This document shows positions 29,452 through 41,252 of a stretch of 64,000 nucleotides of DNA, piece after piece. Made by a program: the position numbers and the translations under genes. The DNA lies in contig JARDYH010000001.1 in NCBI GenBank assembly GCA_029215795.1, forward strand, positions 193,261,654 to 193,325,653. Direction: 5' to 3'. Position 1 is the stretch's first letter. The number at the start of each line of letters is the position of its first letter. This DNA is from Anniella stebbinsi. Its lineage: Eukaryota; Chordata; Lepidosauria; Squamata; Anniellidae. The notes beneath the pieces are model-generated. The model was not told where the DNA came from and ran no database searches. It saw only the letters and a list, made by a program, of their open reading frames with translations.

Positions 29452-30742
29452 GTAATCTTATATCAAAGGAAAGATAACTGTAACTCACTTCTTTGAGTTC
29501 TGAATACAATGACACATAGCAAAGTGACACTCAGCTGGATCATAAAATAAAGAAAATGGCAAACTATCAAAATCATTAGCATGATAACTAACAATTTGCC
29601 AGGATGCAAAACAATAGGAGCACATAGTGGCACTTCAGACCACGGTTTTCTCTCCCACTACAAGTGTAAAATCAAAATCACATTTTTTTAAAAAAAAATT
29701 AACAATATGGCTGTATTGAATGGTCAATGTTCTTGTATACATTTGAGCTTTGCAAATGTCACCAATTTCTTGCATTTTGTGGACTTTTGGCCTACCATTT
29801 TTTTTTGTCTTATAGTTATGTGCAAGTACATGTAAAATATATCTGGCAACTGAGGATACAACTTTATGCATCTGATGAACTACGCTGTAGTCCATGAAAA
29901 CTGGTCATTTTTCTTAAAACTTACATATCCTATATCTAAAAAGAGATAGGAGGTTGCTGTCTTTTCTACCATTTCCTGCTGCTGTGAATTTAACAGAACC
30001 TTGAACGATGTGCAGATATTAGGTAACAATGCTTATTCTATATGGTGTGAAAAAGATACACTTACTTACTTCTGCACCTCAAGATGTTGTTAGGCACAAG
30101 AGCAGGCTAGGCTGGTTTTGTTTTGGTCACTTGGCAACTCTAAAAGATGGCATCTACTGAAAATGTATGCTTGCAATTATTTCCCTGACTGTTATTTTCT
30201 GTTCATCTCTGTTCCTCCGACACTCACTTCCATTCATAGACACGCTAATCACTTCCTCAAATTGGGAATTTAGGAAGATAGTGCTGATAGGATTGGAGGT
30301 AAAACAAGGTCTCTAGGAAGCAAGAGGGCAGTATTACATGCTCAGGTTTGCAAAAGAGCAGCAAATCTTTAATAATAATAAAAAATCCATCCTGAAAAAC
30401 TGGGACAGGGTTGGGAGGAAAAGATAGAAAGGAAGAAAGGAATGGAACTCCTAGAGAAGGGTGTGGCTGGCTGGAATCCTCAACAGGAGCAAGATCCACA
30501 TGTATTCTCTATTGTGATGTTCTAGATTAGAAATCCAATGACATCTTTTAGGTCTTTTGTAGATCATCCAGATCTCTACCTATAAAGCAGAAAGTATGTG
30601 TGCATCACATATGTCTGGAAATGTTTACCCACTTCCAGTCGAATTAGAAACTTGACATGGTGACACAGTGATAGGTCTGGCTGTACAATGTACCATAAAA
30701 ATCTAAAAACACAAATTTTGGGGGTTTACGTATTTTTAACGA
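29452..30742. other. No gene seen
   Basis: AT-rich non-coding sequence with chance frames only. Confidence 0.3.
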
Positions 30743-30768
30743 GTTTAATAAAAACCAAGGCTTATGCC

Positions 30769-30810
30769 TACAACTCCCAGCATGCCTTGGGCTGAACTCC
30801 CAGCATGCCT
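30769..30810 (+). promoter_or_regulatory. Two tandem STAF/ZNF143-like sites
   Basis: CTACAACTCCCAGCATGCCT near 30770 and GAACTCCCAGCATGCCTTGG near 30795 match the ZNF143 consensus ACTACAAYTCCCRGMATGC. GCGGCCATTGTG follows about 35 bp later. Function is inferred from motif only. Confidence 0.45.
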
Positions 30811-31117
30811 TGGTCAGGAGGCCAGACTTACTGGCCTTTAGCGGCCATTGTGAGTTTACAGGTTGGTGGCTGCTGCATGACTTTCACAACCTGACTCCTA
30901 AAGGTGATCTCAAACAGTCAACCCAATTCCACATAAAAGTAAACAACCCACATAAATGGGCTGCATCCATTTGCAGTGCCTCCTCCGACCCTCTGCGTGG
31001 TTTTAAAATCGTCACTAGATACAACAGCGTGGTTTTGAGGGGCCAAACATGCTCAAAGGCACTTCAACCTGATATTGCTGTTTTCTTAGAATCTGGGGGG
31101 AAGCAATTGCACAACTT

Positions 31118-31440
31118 TTGCCCTTAAGAGGGAGGGGGAAGGGGAGGCACTCTGCGTATGCCCAGAAACAGACCCGACAAAGGGGGGAAGTGCCCAGCCC
31201 AGCCCCGGCCCTTCAGTACAGGCTCCAGATGGAGCACCTGGTGAGCGAGAAGTGCAGGACGAGGCAATCCCAGCAGGATTGGCTGGAGCTGGGCATGTCC
31301 ACTGACAGCTGCTGACATCCCCTCCTTGGTGATGCTACTCCTTCACGCCCTATCGAGGAGCAGCATCAGCAACAAGAGGATGTCTCAGAGGATGTGGTAT
31401 GTAGAGTGGCTGATTTTAAATAAAGTAGAGGTTAGCAAAC
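31118..31440 (+). other. Unrecognised GC-rich segment with open frames
   Basis: A 65-codon frame (31118-31315) contains QYRLQMEHLVSEKCRTRQ. A second short phase nearby reads RPIEEQHQQQEDVSEDV before a stop. The segment lies between ZNF143-like motifs. It could be a decayed exon, a retrocopy piece or chance; I do not recognise the protein. Confidence 0.2.
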
Positions 31441-31627
31441 CAGGCCCTGGAAAATATTTTTTTAAAAAAAAAATCACTTGGCACTTAAAAGCTATTAATG
31501 CAGTCACCAGGCCAGCCTGCCTGGGAAAAATAAATCCTTAAGCAGGGTGCACAACTAAGAAGGCATGCTCTCCCATGACACCTCAAATGTATTCAAATAT
31601 TAATGTTATTCAGAGAGCTAGGCTTGC

Positions 31628-31960
31628 ACCTACAACTCCCAGCATGCCTTGGGTGGGAGAGAAGACTTATCGGGCTTTGGCGGCCATTATCTGGAAGTAG
31701 CTCACCATCCTGGGCCTGAAGGGAGAGTGCCTGGGCTGGCTGCCTTGGTTACCAGGCACCATCAGGAGCAGAAGGACAGGAGGTTGCAGCTCTGGGCCTG
31801 TCACCGACGGCCAAGTTACCTATGAGTCAGCCAGCCAGCTCCCTCAGTGTAGTGTGGACTGGCTCAGCCAGACGTCACTTCTCATGAGCCTCAGCAGCAG
31901 GACTCCCATTGGGCAAGTCGGGCACCACAGCAAAAGGCATGCCGGGAACTGTAGTTTTTG
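31628..31960. promoter_or_regulatory. Facing STAF/ZNF143-like sites
   Basis: CTACAACTCCCAGCATGCCT lies near 31630 on the plus strand, followed by TTGGCGGCCATTATC (YY1-like CCAT core). An oppositely oriented site GGCATGCCGGGAACTGTAGT lies near 31938. Such spacing resembles a bidirectional promoter or the arms of an old MITE. I see no transcript evidence. Confidence 0.35.
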
Positions 31961-32159
31961 TCTTCTGTGGGGGACAAGGAAAATCATGGTGACAGCTTCA
32001 AGGCCATGCATTGAGGGTGAGAGAGAGGGGGTGGGGAAGAAACTAATTTAGTTTGTTTTAAAGTAACCTCACAGGCCTAGGACTGCCCTACCTTGCAGGG
32101 TAGTCGTGAGGGTGAGAGAGGAAAAAAAGAAATAAATTTAATTTGTTTAAAAGTTAATT

Positions 32160-32930
32160 CAAAAGCTTAGCACTGGCCTGTGTTCTGGCTGCTTTCCTTT
32201 TTTATAATAATAACTTCAGAGCACATGTATACAATAGTTCCCCGCGTCCACTAAGATCTGCTTTCCTACTATATGTTGTTCAGATATCTGGGCAATGCCG
32301 GGTATATTTTGAAAACATATTTTAGGTTTGCATCTTTTTTAGCTGGTAGAAAGGGTGTTGTGTGTCTTGATTGTTTTTGAAGTTTAGACGGCTGCTTCGG
32401 CCAAACCATGATGGGAAGTGTAGGCATTTCAGGTAAAATAAAAAATGTGGTTTATCACGAAACTCTAATTTAAAATACAGTTCTTATTAACACAATTTTC
32501 CATTGATTCTAACAAGACAATTTACTAACTCAACCAAACAACAACAACAACAACAACAAAAAAAACCAACCAACCTAAAGATGAATAAGTTCCAGAGAAA
32601 TTTATTTATCAAATAAATGTTATAAACATTATTCATGGACCTGAACAATGCCAGGCATATCAGCTAGTGCTTAATAGATTACAGCAATGTTACAAGAAGA
32701 AAATAACTGCTCTAGAACTACCCAATAAAATAATATCTTGTTTGGCAATGCTTGAATATCAGTGTTACTACGTGAACTGGCTTATTTACTTATTTTACAA
32801 CATTTGTATACCAGATGCAGACAGATTCCATATCCAGACAGATTCCAGAGCAATGAACAATTAAAAAAATGCAAAATAGGGTAAAAGAATAAAATATCAC
32901 ATTAAGATAACTACTATTTTTAAAAGAAAC
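32160..32930. other. No gene seen
   Basis: AT-rich sequence with a short (CAA)n run near 32537. Nothing else was recognised. Confidence 0.3.
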
Positions 32931-32937
32931 AGAATTC

Positions 32938-32939
32938 TG

Positions 32940-32975
<36 letters not shown>

Positions 32976-33112
32976 TAACAATTTATTTCTTACCCGCTTC
33001 TCCGTCTGGATCGAGGCGGGGAACAACAACATGATAAAATACATAAAACTGATTAAAACATGACACATATTATTAAAACTGCATAAAAATCCTAAAACAT
33101 CCTAAAAATGTG
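32938..33112 (-). mobile_element. 5'-truncated L2 LINE 3' end, minus strand
   Basis: (TAA)n at 32939-32974 is followed by TTACCCGCTTCTCCGTCTGG and ATCGAGGCGGGGAACAACAA. This is the reverse complement of the LINE tail at 22.07 kb. The rest, to about 33112, mirrors the 3' UTR at 27800-27920. Confidence 0.85.
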
Positions 33113-33203
33113 GCTGGTCAATCAAGGAGAGGGGGGAGAATGAAGGGAAGGAGCAAAAGGAAGAAATTGCAAGAAACCACATTGTAGGCTATTGAGAGAC
33201 TAA

Positions 33204-33710
33204 GAGCCGATCTACACTGTAGCTTGGAACGTTTTAAATAGTATTTTAAAATGTTGTAAATAAGCGCATTTTGAAACGTCTTAGGCCACATTACTGAGTA
33301 CTCATGTTACAGGAGAAATTTTCTACAGTCTTCAAAGCAGTGTGTGCGGTCCTACACTCTTCCATCCGTCTCTTTCTGTTTCATTTTTTCAATGAATTTA
33401 GGGCTAAGCATTGTGGGTGCTGTAGTTCACTCGCCCACTTCCTCCGTAGCCCCTCTTTCTTCCCCATCAATCAACTGCTAAGCATTTGGGCGCCGGAAAA
33501 CGAACCCCCCCCCCAAATCACAAAATGGTAAGAACGAACACATTATTTTACTTAAAATGATTTATTAAAAGTAAAAAAAAAATGTTATATATAGCTGAAG
33601 TGAGTTTTAAAAAAACACAGGTATACATCGTTAAAGGGAGTGCGCCATGTGGCCCAAAGAGTTTTCGTAACCCTTATGAAATGTTACAAAGCTAGAGTGT
33701 AGATCGGCTC
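33204..33710. mobile_element. 507-bp MITE, GAGCCGATCTACAC family, copy 1
   Basis: It starts GAGCCGATCTACACTGTAGC and ends AGAGTGTAGATCGGCTC. It shares its whole interior, inverted, with the copy at 40693: TTGGAACGTTTTAAATAGTA, TACACTCTTCCATCCGTCTC and ATGTGGCCCAAAGAGTTTTC. It holds a ZNF143-like GCATTGTGGGTGCTGTAGTT. The flanking triplets TAA and TGT do not match. It is non-coding. Confidence 0.8.
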
Positions 33711-33717
33711 TGTGGCT

Positions 33718-35066
33718 AGGTCTGATCAAAATTCCAATGAACTAACTACAACATTGCCCCCTTCCAGTAATTTGCTGATGAGGTTGCAATATTCCCATCA
33801 CACCCCACCCAGTTCAAGAGCTGTAAACAAACCCAACGTTTTGATGTTCTGATTGGAGGATTCCCAGTTGATAATTTGGTAACACCCTTGCACTGTACTG
33901 CACATTTTGCTTGACCCTGACTGCACTTTGATGCCTTTAGTTACAAGGGCAGGACAAAGAGATGAGGACAGAAAGGAGAACGAACCATCTGAGCAAGTAG
34001 GGTGAAGAATGAGCGTTTTGTGGTGGAAACTGAAATGATTGTTTTATGGATTTACCCAGTTTTTTCTACTGCTTCCTGCTCTGTTGCCTTTAACGACATA
34101 TTTCACCACCAAATGATAATGTTTCTCAAGAAAACTTGCATATATTTCTCCTCAAAAACAAGACTAGTGCAGCAATTTGGGTTTCTTGGCCTCTCCTCAA
34201 ACCCAGGGCTGAATTGCTTCTTACGGCAGCCATCTTTCTAAAACTACCAAGGCAGTTTTGTTTGTGTCTAGCTATGTTTGCAAGCTCACATTCAAAGATG
34301 TCATTTCTGGTAATCTGCATACCTGAAATGACCCCTTCAGATCTGATTCTGTTATGCGGAGTACCACATGTCTGAAGAACACCCCCCCACACGCACAAAT
34401 CTGCAGCATTTAACGTTGGACGTGAAAGATTGTCTCTGCCCCTGGCCTAAGAATAACAGTGGTACTCATTTGTTTTGATCATGCCATACATCATAAAAAT
34501 CTTCCTGCAATCAGGTTGACATGGCTAAGAAATGCCAACGGGCTTCTCTCTCTACCCCGAGAAAAATGAGACCATTTTTGCTGCAACATCTGTGCCGAAG
34601 CATGTGTTTTTAATTTCTCCTGATACAAGGAATACATAAACTCGCAAAGGCAGTACCACAGGCAACAAGAAATACTGTTGAGTGTAGCATCTGGAAATTC
34701 CCCTCATAGCAATGCTGCTGCTCAATCTGAGCTGCTGGTGTTTGCTCTTGTGAACTTTCAAGGAAACAAAGTTTGACACCCACCAGTTCTCAGGTGACAG
34801 TCCCTGCAGTTCACATAAGAGAGGCACAAAGGCATTATGCCTACAACAGAGACACAAAGCACTAGCAGACATTACGCAGGCAGCTGGAGAGACCCGATTT
34901 ATACTCCTATCTTGGAACCTTTAAGTAAGTACTAATTAGAGATGGACAAGTGGAAAGCCATGAAAAATATTCATGGGCAAAGGGCTAGAGTGTGGAGAAT
35001 GGGTACCAAAGGAAATGGGTCCTCTGGAGCCAATTATTTTCTTCCTGTCTGTCCCTTAAATGACAC
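33718..35066. other. No gene seen
   Basis: Non-coding. Frames at 34126-34398 and 34552-34872 show no recognised domain. Confidence 0.3.
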
Positions 35067-35069
35067 AGA

Positions 35070-35425
35070 GACCCCCTCTACAAGAATTCGGTTTGACGCC
35101 TGGTTTTCCGATTATGCGCATCTTCTCGGAAGTGCTTTATGGCAAAAGACTGTACGCGGGAGGTAATTGAGCGCACAACTGGTAGCCTTATCGGTTGTTT
35201 GAAATGCGCTGTAGAAGTAGTTAATGCGGAGAATCGCTTGTTCACATAGTCTAAATGCGCTTTAACGACTGCAGCAAAATAAAACTCGTTATTTAACGCG
35301 CATTCCATAATGCGCATAATCGGATAGATAACGCGCCTCAATTCCTGATTTGCGCTCCGGTCATGTAGAGGTAAAAATTTTAATGAGACCTGAAAGAGCT
35401 TTAAACCTCTCATGTAGAGGCAGCC
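35070..35425. mobile_element. 356-bp MITE, 'CTCTACAAGAATTCGG' family, copy 2
   Basis: It starts GACCCCCTCTACAAGAATTC and ends CTCATGTAGAGGCAGCC, with AGA duplications at 35067-35069 and 35426-35428. The interior aligns end to end with 14891-15245, including CCGATTATGCGCATCTTCTC and AATGCGCATAATCGGATAGA. Confidence 0.9.
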
Positions 35426-35428
35426 AGA

Positions 35429-38300
35429 GACCGGCCTCCCTCATAGTTAAGGGATCCATCGGGCTGGAATTTAGGGATTGTCTAAATGCTCGAACAGCCC
35501 CACGGTGGGTGCGCAGTGGTGCAGCGTCGATTATATGACACGGATGCAATCGCGCATCCACCCCAGGGCTTTCTGTTGAAGCTGTGGAGGAAAAAAAAGG
35601 TCAGGGACTTACCCCAAGTTTTTTTCTCTGGAACAAGGTGAGAACGTGCAACATGGTATCAAGACAGCCCTTCGCCTCCCTCCTTAGTCGCAGCAGAGGC
35701 ATGGCCGGGTGGTGCCTGGTAGAAGGCGACCTGTGATTAGTATCCTTCCACCAGGAAGAGGGCGGGGGCAGCTCTGGTCCTGGATTTTTGCCCAGAAACC
35801 CTGCACTCCCTCCTCAGCATTAGGAATACCCAACACCACCCCAGGGGAGGAAAAGCACAGGGTTTGAGAAGGAGGCGGCGCCAATCCAGCACTGTGAAGG
35901 CACCCCTTAAAGGAACTAAAGTGGAAGAAAAAGTGGATCCCCCTTTTTCCCCTTCAGAGGTTTTTAGACTCCTAAAAGTATGCTAGGCCTTGGGTAGGTG
36001 CTTAGCATAGTATACTTATTGGGAACTGACCTCAGCAGGCATTTCCTGATCCCTTAAAAAGCTACTTCAGCCTATGAAAATGAATGGGCAAAACACCTGA
36101 TTTTCGTAGGTGATGAAGGAGGCCTCAGGTGTCTACCTTTCCTGAAGAAGAATTTCCTTGCTGAGTTCTGAGTTCTTCTAAAAGAAGATAGTCGTTTCCT
36201 ATGATCTCTCAGGTAATGTCTGTAAGACAGACATTTCGGCAGTTCTGATACTTATACTTATTAGTTTTGGTGCTAAAGCATCCTTCTTCTCTTGCAAATG
36301 TTCCCAATGAATTCAAGTCAATAACCATCCTAAAATGCATTGGCAGCAGGCTATTAGCAATGCTTCATCTCAGCCTTACATCTGTGTGAAACATGGGAGC
36401 TCTCTGGGAGTAACTTCACTCCATTCATTTTAAATTTCAGTCTCTAAGCATCAGGGAAGCTTTGACATATGACACAGCAAGGCTGTGACAGCCTGGCCTC
36501 CGGCAAACACAAAATAAATATGGAGGGGATCACTATGAACTTGCTGGAAGCCATCGGTGCATCCAAGGTATCTGGCAAAGACTGAAGCAAACAAATGCTT
36601 GCGCATTTGTTGCTTATTTTTGCTTATACCACAGAGTACTTAGAAACAGATGTCCATGACAAAGGATAGGTAGTTGCTGTCCTCTCAAGATAAGGAGAAG
36701 CAAGTGTGGGTGTTCTTACTGGGTGGTTCTTAGGATACTTTCATGTTACTTTGTAGAGGCATGTTTTTGGCTTACCTGGGATGCTGCCCAACCTGTTTTT
36801 AAAAGGAAATCAAAGTGCAGCGTTGATCAGCTGCCATGAAAATCAATGTGCTATTGCAGTGAAAAAGATATGTCCAAAATGACACCCCTGCTCTGATTCT
36901 ATCTCATTGCTCTGTGGCCCCGATGCAGCAGTTGAATAGATCCTTTAATAAGGCCATGCGGCAGCACCCTTGGAAACTATAGTTATGAATATTCTTGTGG
37001 GACATTCTTGTGCATAAGTCCAGAATTGGGGAGGGGAAAGTGACCAAACAGGATTTTTTGCAAGAGTAAACCACCTCTGCTCATCAGTAACTCAGAGGAA
37101 GCAGAAGAGGTAAATCAAATGGAGGAACAGACAGCTGCAGCAAACTGTGAAAATTTCAGTTCCAGAATTAATTTGGAATTCAGGAGTTCCAAATAAATTC
37201 ATGAGAAACAGAACACGGAGCAGAACGAACCATATAAAGAATAAGGGGAAATTGTCTCATCCCTAAACCCTATGCATGAAGTCAAGAAAAGGTTTGATGC
37301 GTTTTCACCTTTAGAGTGGAATTTTCTAATAATGCTGACGTTACTTTGGGACGAAATTGTTCCTTGGAGATTTTAGTCACATGGAACACAACCAACAATG
37401 CCTTTTATTGGAATGTTGGAAAAGGGTACCCACTTGACATTCCCCCAGTTTAAATATTTCCAGCTTGTGTAACCGTGTGCACATTAATTCTCAGTGGGAT
37501 CTCCACAGTCGGGGGGGGGGGGGGCTAGATACGTTGTTGCATATTGATACCTTTTTCTCAAACAAAGAAACTTGTTTGAGAAAAAGGTATAATAAAGATC
37601 CAAAAATAGTTCGACAGCTTACTGTAGAGAGGAAACGAGATGACAAATCCTTAACTTTGCACCATGCAAAACTCAACGCCTTATCATCTGAGGTCCGGAT
37701 TTGGAACTTCACTAATATGAACAGGTTTTAAATCAAGGAATAAAAATATTATAACCAAACACATTATCTTCTGAAGGAAGAAGGAAACACCTGTAAAAGG
37801 GCAAATAGGCAGCTAAGTGGTAATGTTCAAAGGAAAATCATATGAAGAACTTTAAAAAAGAATTGCTATGAGATCTTTACAGCAGAATGGTGTGCAATCA
37901 AAGTGATTGATAAATAATTTACTGATTCGAACCTGAAGGATTAATATTTATTGGTTATCATTCCTCTGAAGGCAATAGAGTTTTGCCAGTTCAAGACTCC
38001 AGTGTTGCAATCAAGGTGTAATAAAGACACCAGGAACCAAAGAGGGCAATGAAGTGTAGAAGTGTATAAATTCTGGGGAGCTCAGAGAATTGAAAGATAA
38101 GGCATCCACCATTTTGAGACCACTTTATAGTAAGAGTTTCAATGTTAGGTTTTGTTTGTGTGACACTTCAGGCATCATTTTATAAAATTTGCAGTAATAC
38201 TATGCAAGTTTTTGGATAGGAACCCTAGGATTCCATTAGGAAAACAACAAAATACTTTCCTGCCATCCATGTCTGTAATATAGCCCTTATTCAGGTTACT
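35429..38300. other. No gene seen; G-run and a GAGAAAAAGGTAT hairpin
   Basis: Mostly unassigned. At 37549-37588 TACCTTTTTCTCAAACAA is mirrored by TTGTTTGAGAAAAAGGTA around a short AGAAAC loop, giving an 18-bp stem. A (G)n run lies at 37510-37523. An 88-codon plus frame (37465-37731) crosses both and has no known domain. Confidence 0.4.
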
Positions 38301-38304
38301 TTGG

Positions 38305-38582
38305 CACCTACTTTGCACTCCTTTCATCACCAGGTGAAGAGCTTTTTATTTTCCCAGCATTTTAACAGCTAAATTAACTCAATTTTTACCCTTGCTGTTT
38401 TAAATTTGTATTTTAATTTGTATTAATCTCTGCTGCTTGGTTTTAGCCAGTTGTGTTTTTGTATTGTATGTTATTTTGTGTTTTTACTGGTTTTTTCATG
38501 ATTTTAATTTCTGTGAACCGCCCAGAGAGCTTCGGCTATAGGGCAGTATAAAAATGCAATAAATAAATAAATAAATAACAGT
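38305..38582 (+). mobile_element. LINE 3' end with (AATA)n tail
   Basis: CACCAGGTGAAGAGCTTTTT and ATTTTCCCAGCATTTTAAC resemble the last codons and 3' UTR at 53145. The end is GTGAACCGCCCAGAGAGCTT, CGGCTATAGGGCAGTATAAA and (AATA)n. It is 5' truncated. Confidence 0.75.
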
Positions 38583-39396
38583 GAAACCTACTAAAAAAAT
38601 TACTCTGACGAGCAGAGATCTTTTGGTGAAGCATCATCATGACCAACTGACATATTCTTGTTCCATTCCAGGGCATCAGTGATACCTGAATGAAATTCTT
38701 AAATAAGGGAAACAAGCCATACACTCATCAAGGTTACTGCATGAGCATGCTCAGTGCCAATTACTCCATCTCTTTTCTTCCACATTGCCCAGCAGCAATT
38801 GGCCACGGTGCAGGTCTATGACTCTTGAGAGCTTTATTCAGAATGCAGGCTGAACTTTAATCAGCTCTGTGGATATAGGCAAGAGATTTAAGCTCAATGG
38901 CCTGGTTTCCCTTCTCTCTTTGAAGCAGAACAGCTCTTACCTGTGCCATAGCAGAGCTTTCAGGATTAATTAGTTAATGTTTGTAGAGACCTTTCAAAAT
39001 GCAAAGCTCTGTGTAAATGTCAGCTCTTATTATGAGTAAGCAGCTTTCCAGAGGCAAGCCACTCAGTGCAAAGAGGGGGGAGCTAAGAGGAACCAGAGGT
39101 TTTTTTGTTACCTGTGGGGATCTGTTAAGAATGATCTGGGCTTAAGTAAAACCCATTCCTCTGATTTACGCTGAAACAGCGCCCTTTGCCACACTTGAGT
39201 GCAATCTAATGAAACGCAAATCCAGTCTGAAAAGGTTTGGTGCTGCACCAAACAGCCATTCAGTGTGTGACTGACCCAAGGTGGCAGGGAGAAAATGCCA
39301 GGCTCTTTTGTGTGACATTTAAAGCATTCCTTCATGAAGTCCCCTTCCTTCTCCAAGGTATGTTCCACTCACTGTGCAGGAGAAAGTCCTTCAGTT

Positions 39397-39428
<32 letters not shown>

Positions 39429-40689
39429 TCTTTCTCTCCCTCCCTCCCTCTCCCATCCATCCACCCACCCACACAGCACTTCTGAACTGAATAAATGGAC
39501 TGGTTTTTTTCCCATTATGTATCTCAGGGGCACCAAGAGAACAGCAATGTTTCTGAAAGCCTGAGCTAAAACAGGTGTTTTATGGAAATGAGATGGATGG
39601 ATCTGCAAGTCTCTTTACCCGCATCCACAAGAAAAGCATTTCCCTAGCTTTTCACCCTGGCGCACCTGCTGGGCCTGACGAATAAGGAACAGCTTGTTCC
39701 TCTTTCCAGCCTTTGGCCCCACAGTATTTGCCAACATATTGTCTCATTAAAGTCTTGCTCGGTATCACAGAACACACAGCAACCAGAACAAGAGCACAAT
39801 AACTTGTTGTCAATAATTTATTGTCATTCCTTGCTAGCAAGTGGGCTTATAGCTCAGTGAAGTCAAAGGGGAGCTTTCCATTTACATTAATAGGTTTGGA
39901 AGCAGGCCCACAGGCTACACATTCCAGAGGAAAGTCTCTAAACAATTTACTGTGGAGGTGAGGCTCATTATCTTTCATAAGTGCTGCAAAATGGGCAAGT
40001 TGGTATCTTCCAATAGACAACGTTCTATTGGTGTAGCGTTTGCAAGCTTATGTGCTCTTCAAGATGGCAGAATACAAAAGTATAAAGAGGGCAGATGGCA
40101 AATATTTTGCATTGTATGACGTAGGGAGAGTCCAAACATAAATAGCATAAAAGTACTTGAAACACATACACTGAGCATTGCCACAGATTCCTTTTGCCTG
40201 AAGCCAAAGATGAAGAAAATTTAGAGAATCCTCTACAGAAAAAAACACCTGTAGGGAATTGAAGGTGAGTGAAAAGGATGTCTAAAGTGAGGAGATTTCG
40301 CAGAGGGTTTCCCACATGCCTGTCTTCTTATAGTACAATGTGCAGTCTGTACAATCTGTGACCCACCAAGTGAAATGCTGCCCGCAAGCCACATATGGAA
40401 GTCCAACAGGGGCTCAATAAACATCTTCACTGTGGTGATAGAGCTGGAGATGGTAAACATCTGACAGGCCACAATACTTGACATGGCTGGTACATTCAGC
40501 CTGCTAGGTCACGTCATGCAATTCTGGTCTAGGTTAGTAAGGACATGGATGTAATTATGGAGGCAGAACAGGGGACTTCATAAATAACTTCAGTCACCCC
40601 CCAAACTGATAAAAAAGAGAGTAGTTGGGATTTAGCAGTAAAAGTAAAAGGGGGAAATCCTCTCCATGCAGGGACCGCCACAGTGCAAC
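38583..40689. other. No gene seen; (CTCTTT)n run at 39393-39445
   Basis: A pyrimidine-only run lies at about 39393-39450. Elsewhere only short chance frames are found. Confidence 0.4.
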
Positions 40690-40692
40690 TAC

Positions 40693-41249
40693 GAGCCGAT
40701 CTAAACACTAGCTTTGTAACATTTCATAAGGGTTATGAAAACTCTTTGGGCCACATGACGCACGCCCTTGAATGTTGTATACCCGAGGTTTTTTAAAACT
40801 CACTTCAGCTATATACAATGGTTTTTACTTCTAATAAATCGTTTTAAGTACAATAATGTGTCCTTCCTTACCGTTTGTGATTTGTGGGGGCAGTGCTTCA
40901 TTTACCATCACCCAGATGCTTAGCCATTGATTGGTGGGAAAAAAAGAGGGGCTAAGGAGGAAGTGGGCGAGTGAACTGCAACACCCACAATGCTTAGCCC
41001 TATACTCATTGAAAGCTAGGGAATGAACTACAGCGCCCACAATGCCTTGCCCTAAACTCATTGTAAAAATGAAACAGAAAGAGATGGACAGAAGGGTGTG
41101 GGACCGCACACACCACTTTGAAGACTGAAGAATTTTTCTCCTGTAACGTGAGTACTCCTTAATGTGGCCTAAGACGTTTTTGAACACACCTATTTGGAAC
41201 CTTTTAAAATACTATTTAAAACGTTCCAAGGTACTGTGTAGATAGGTTC
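40693..41249. mobile_element. 557-bp MITE, GAGCCGATCTACAC family, copy 2
   Basis: It starts GAGCCGATCTAAACACTAGC and ends GTACTGTGTAGATAGGTTC. TAC duplications flank it at 40690-40692 and 41250-41252. It is the inverted counterpart of 33204-33710 and carries an extra internal copy of the ZNF143-like box: AACTGCAACACCCACAATGC near 40975 and AACTACAGCGCCCACAATGC near 41028. This accounts for most of the added length. Confidence 0.86.
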
Positions 41250-41252
41250 TAC

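Noticed and set aside
39334..39608. Frames with Ser/Leu or Arg/Glu runs
   Set aside because: They are translations of a (CTCTTT)n low-complexity run.
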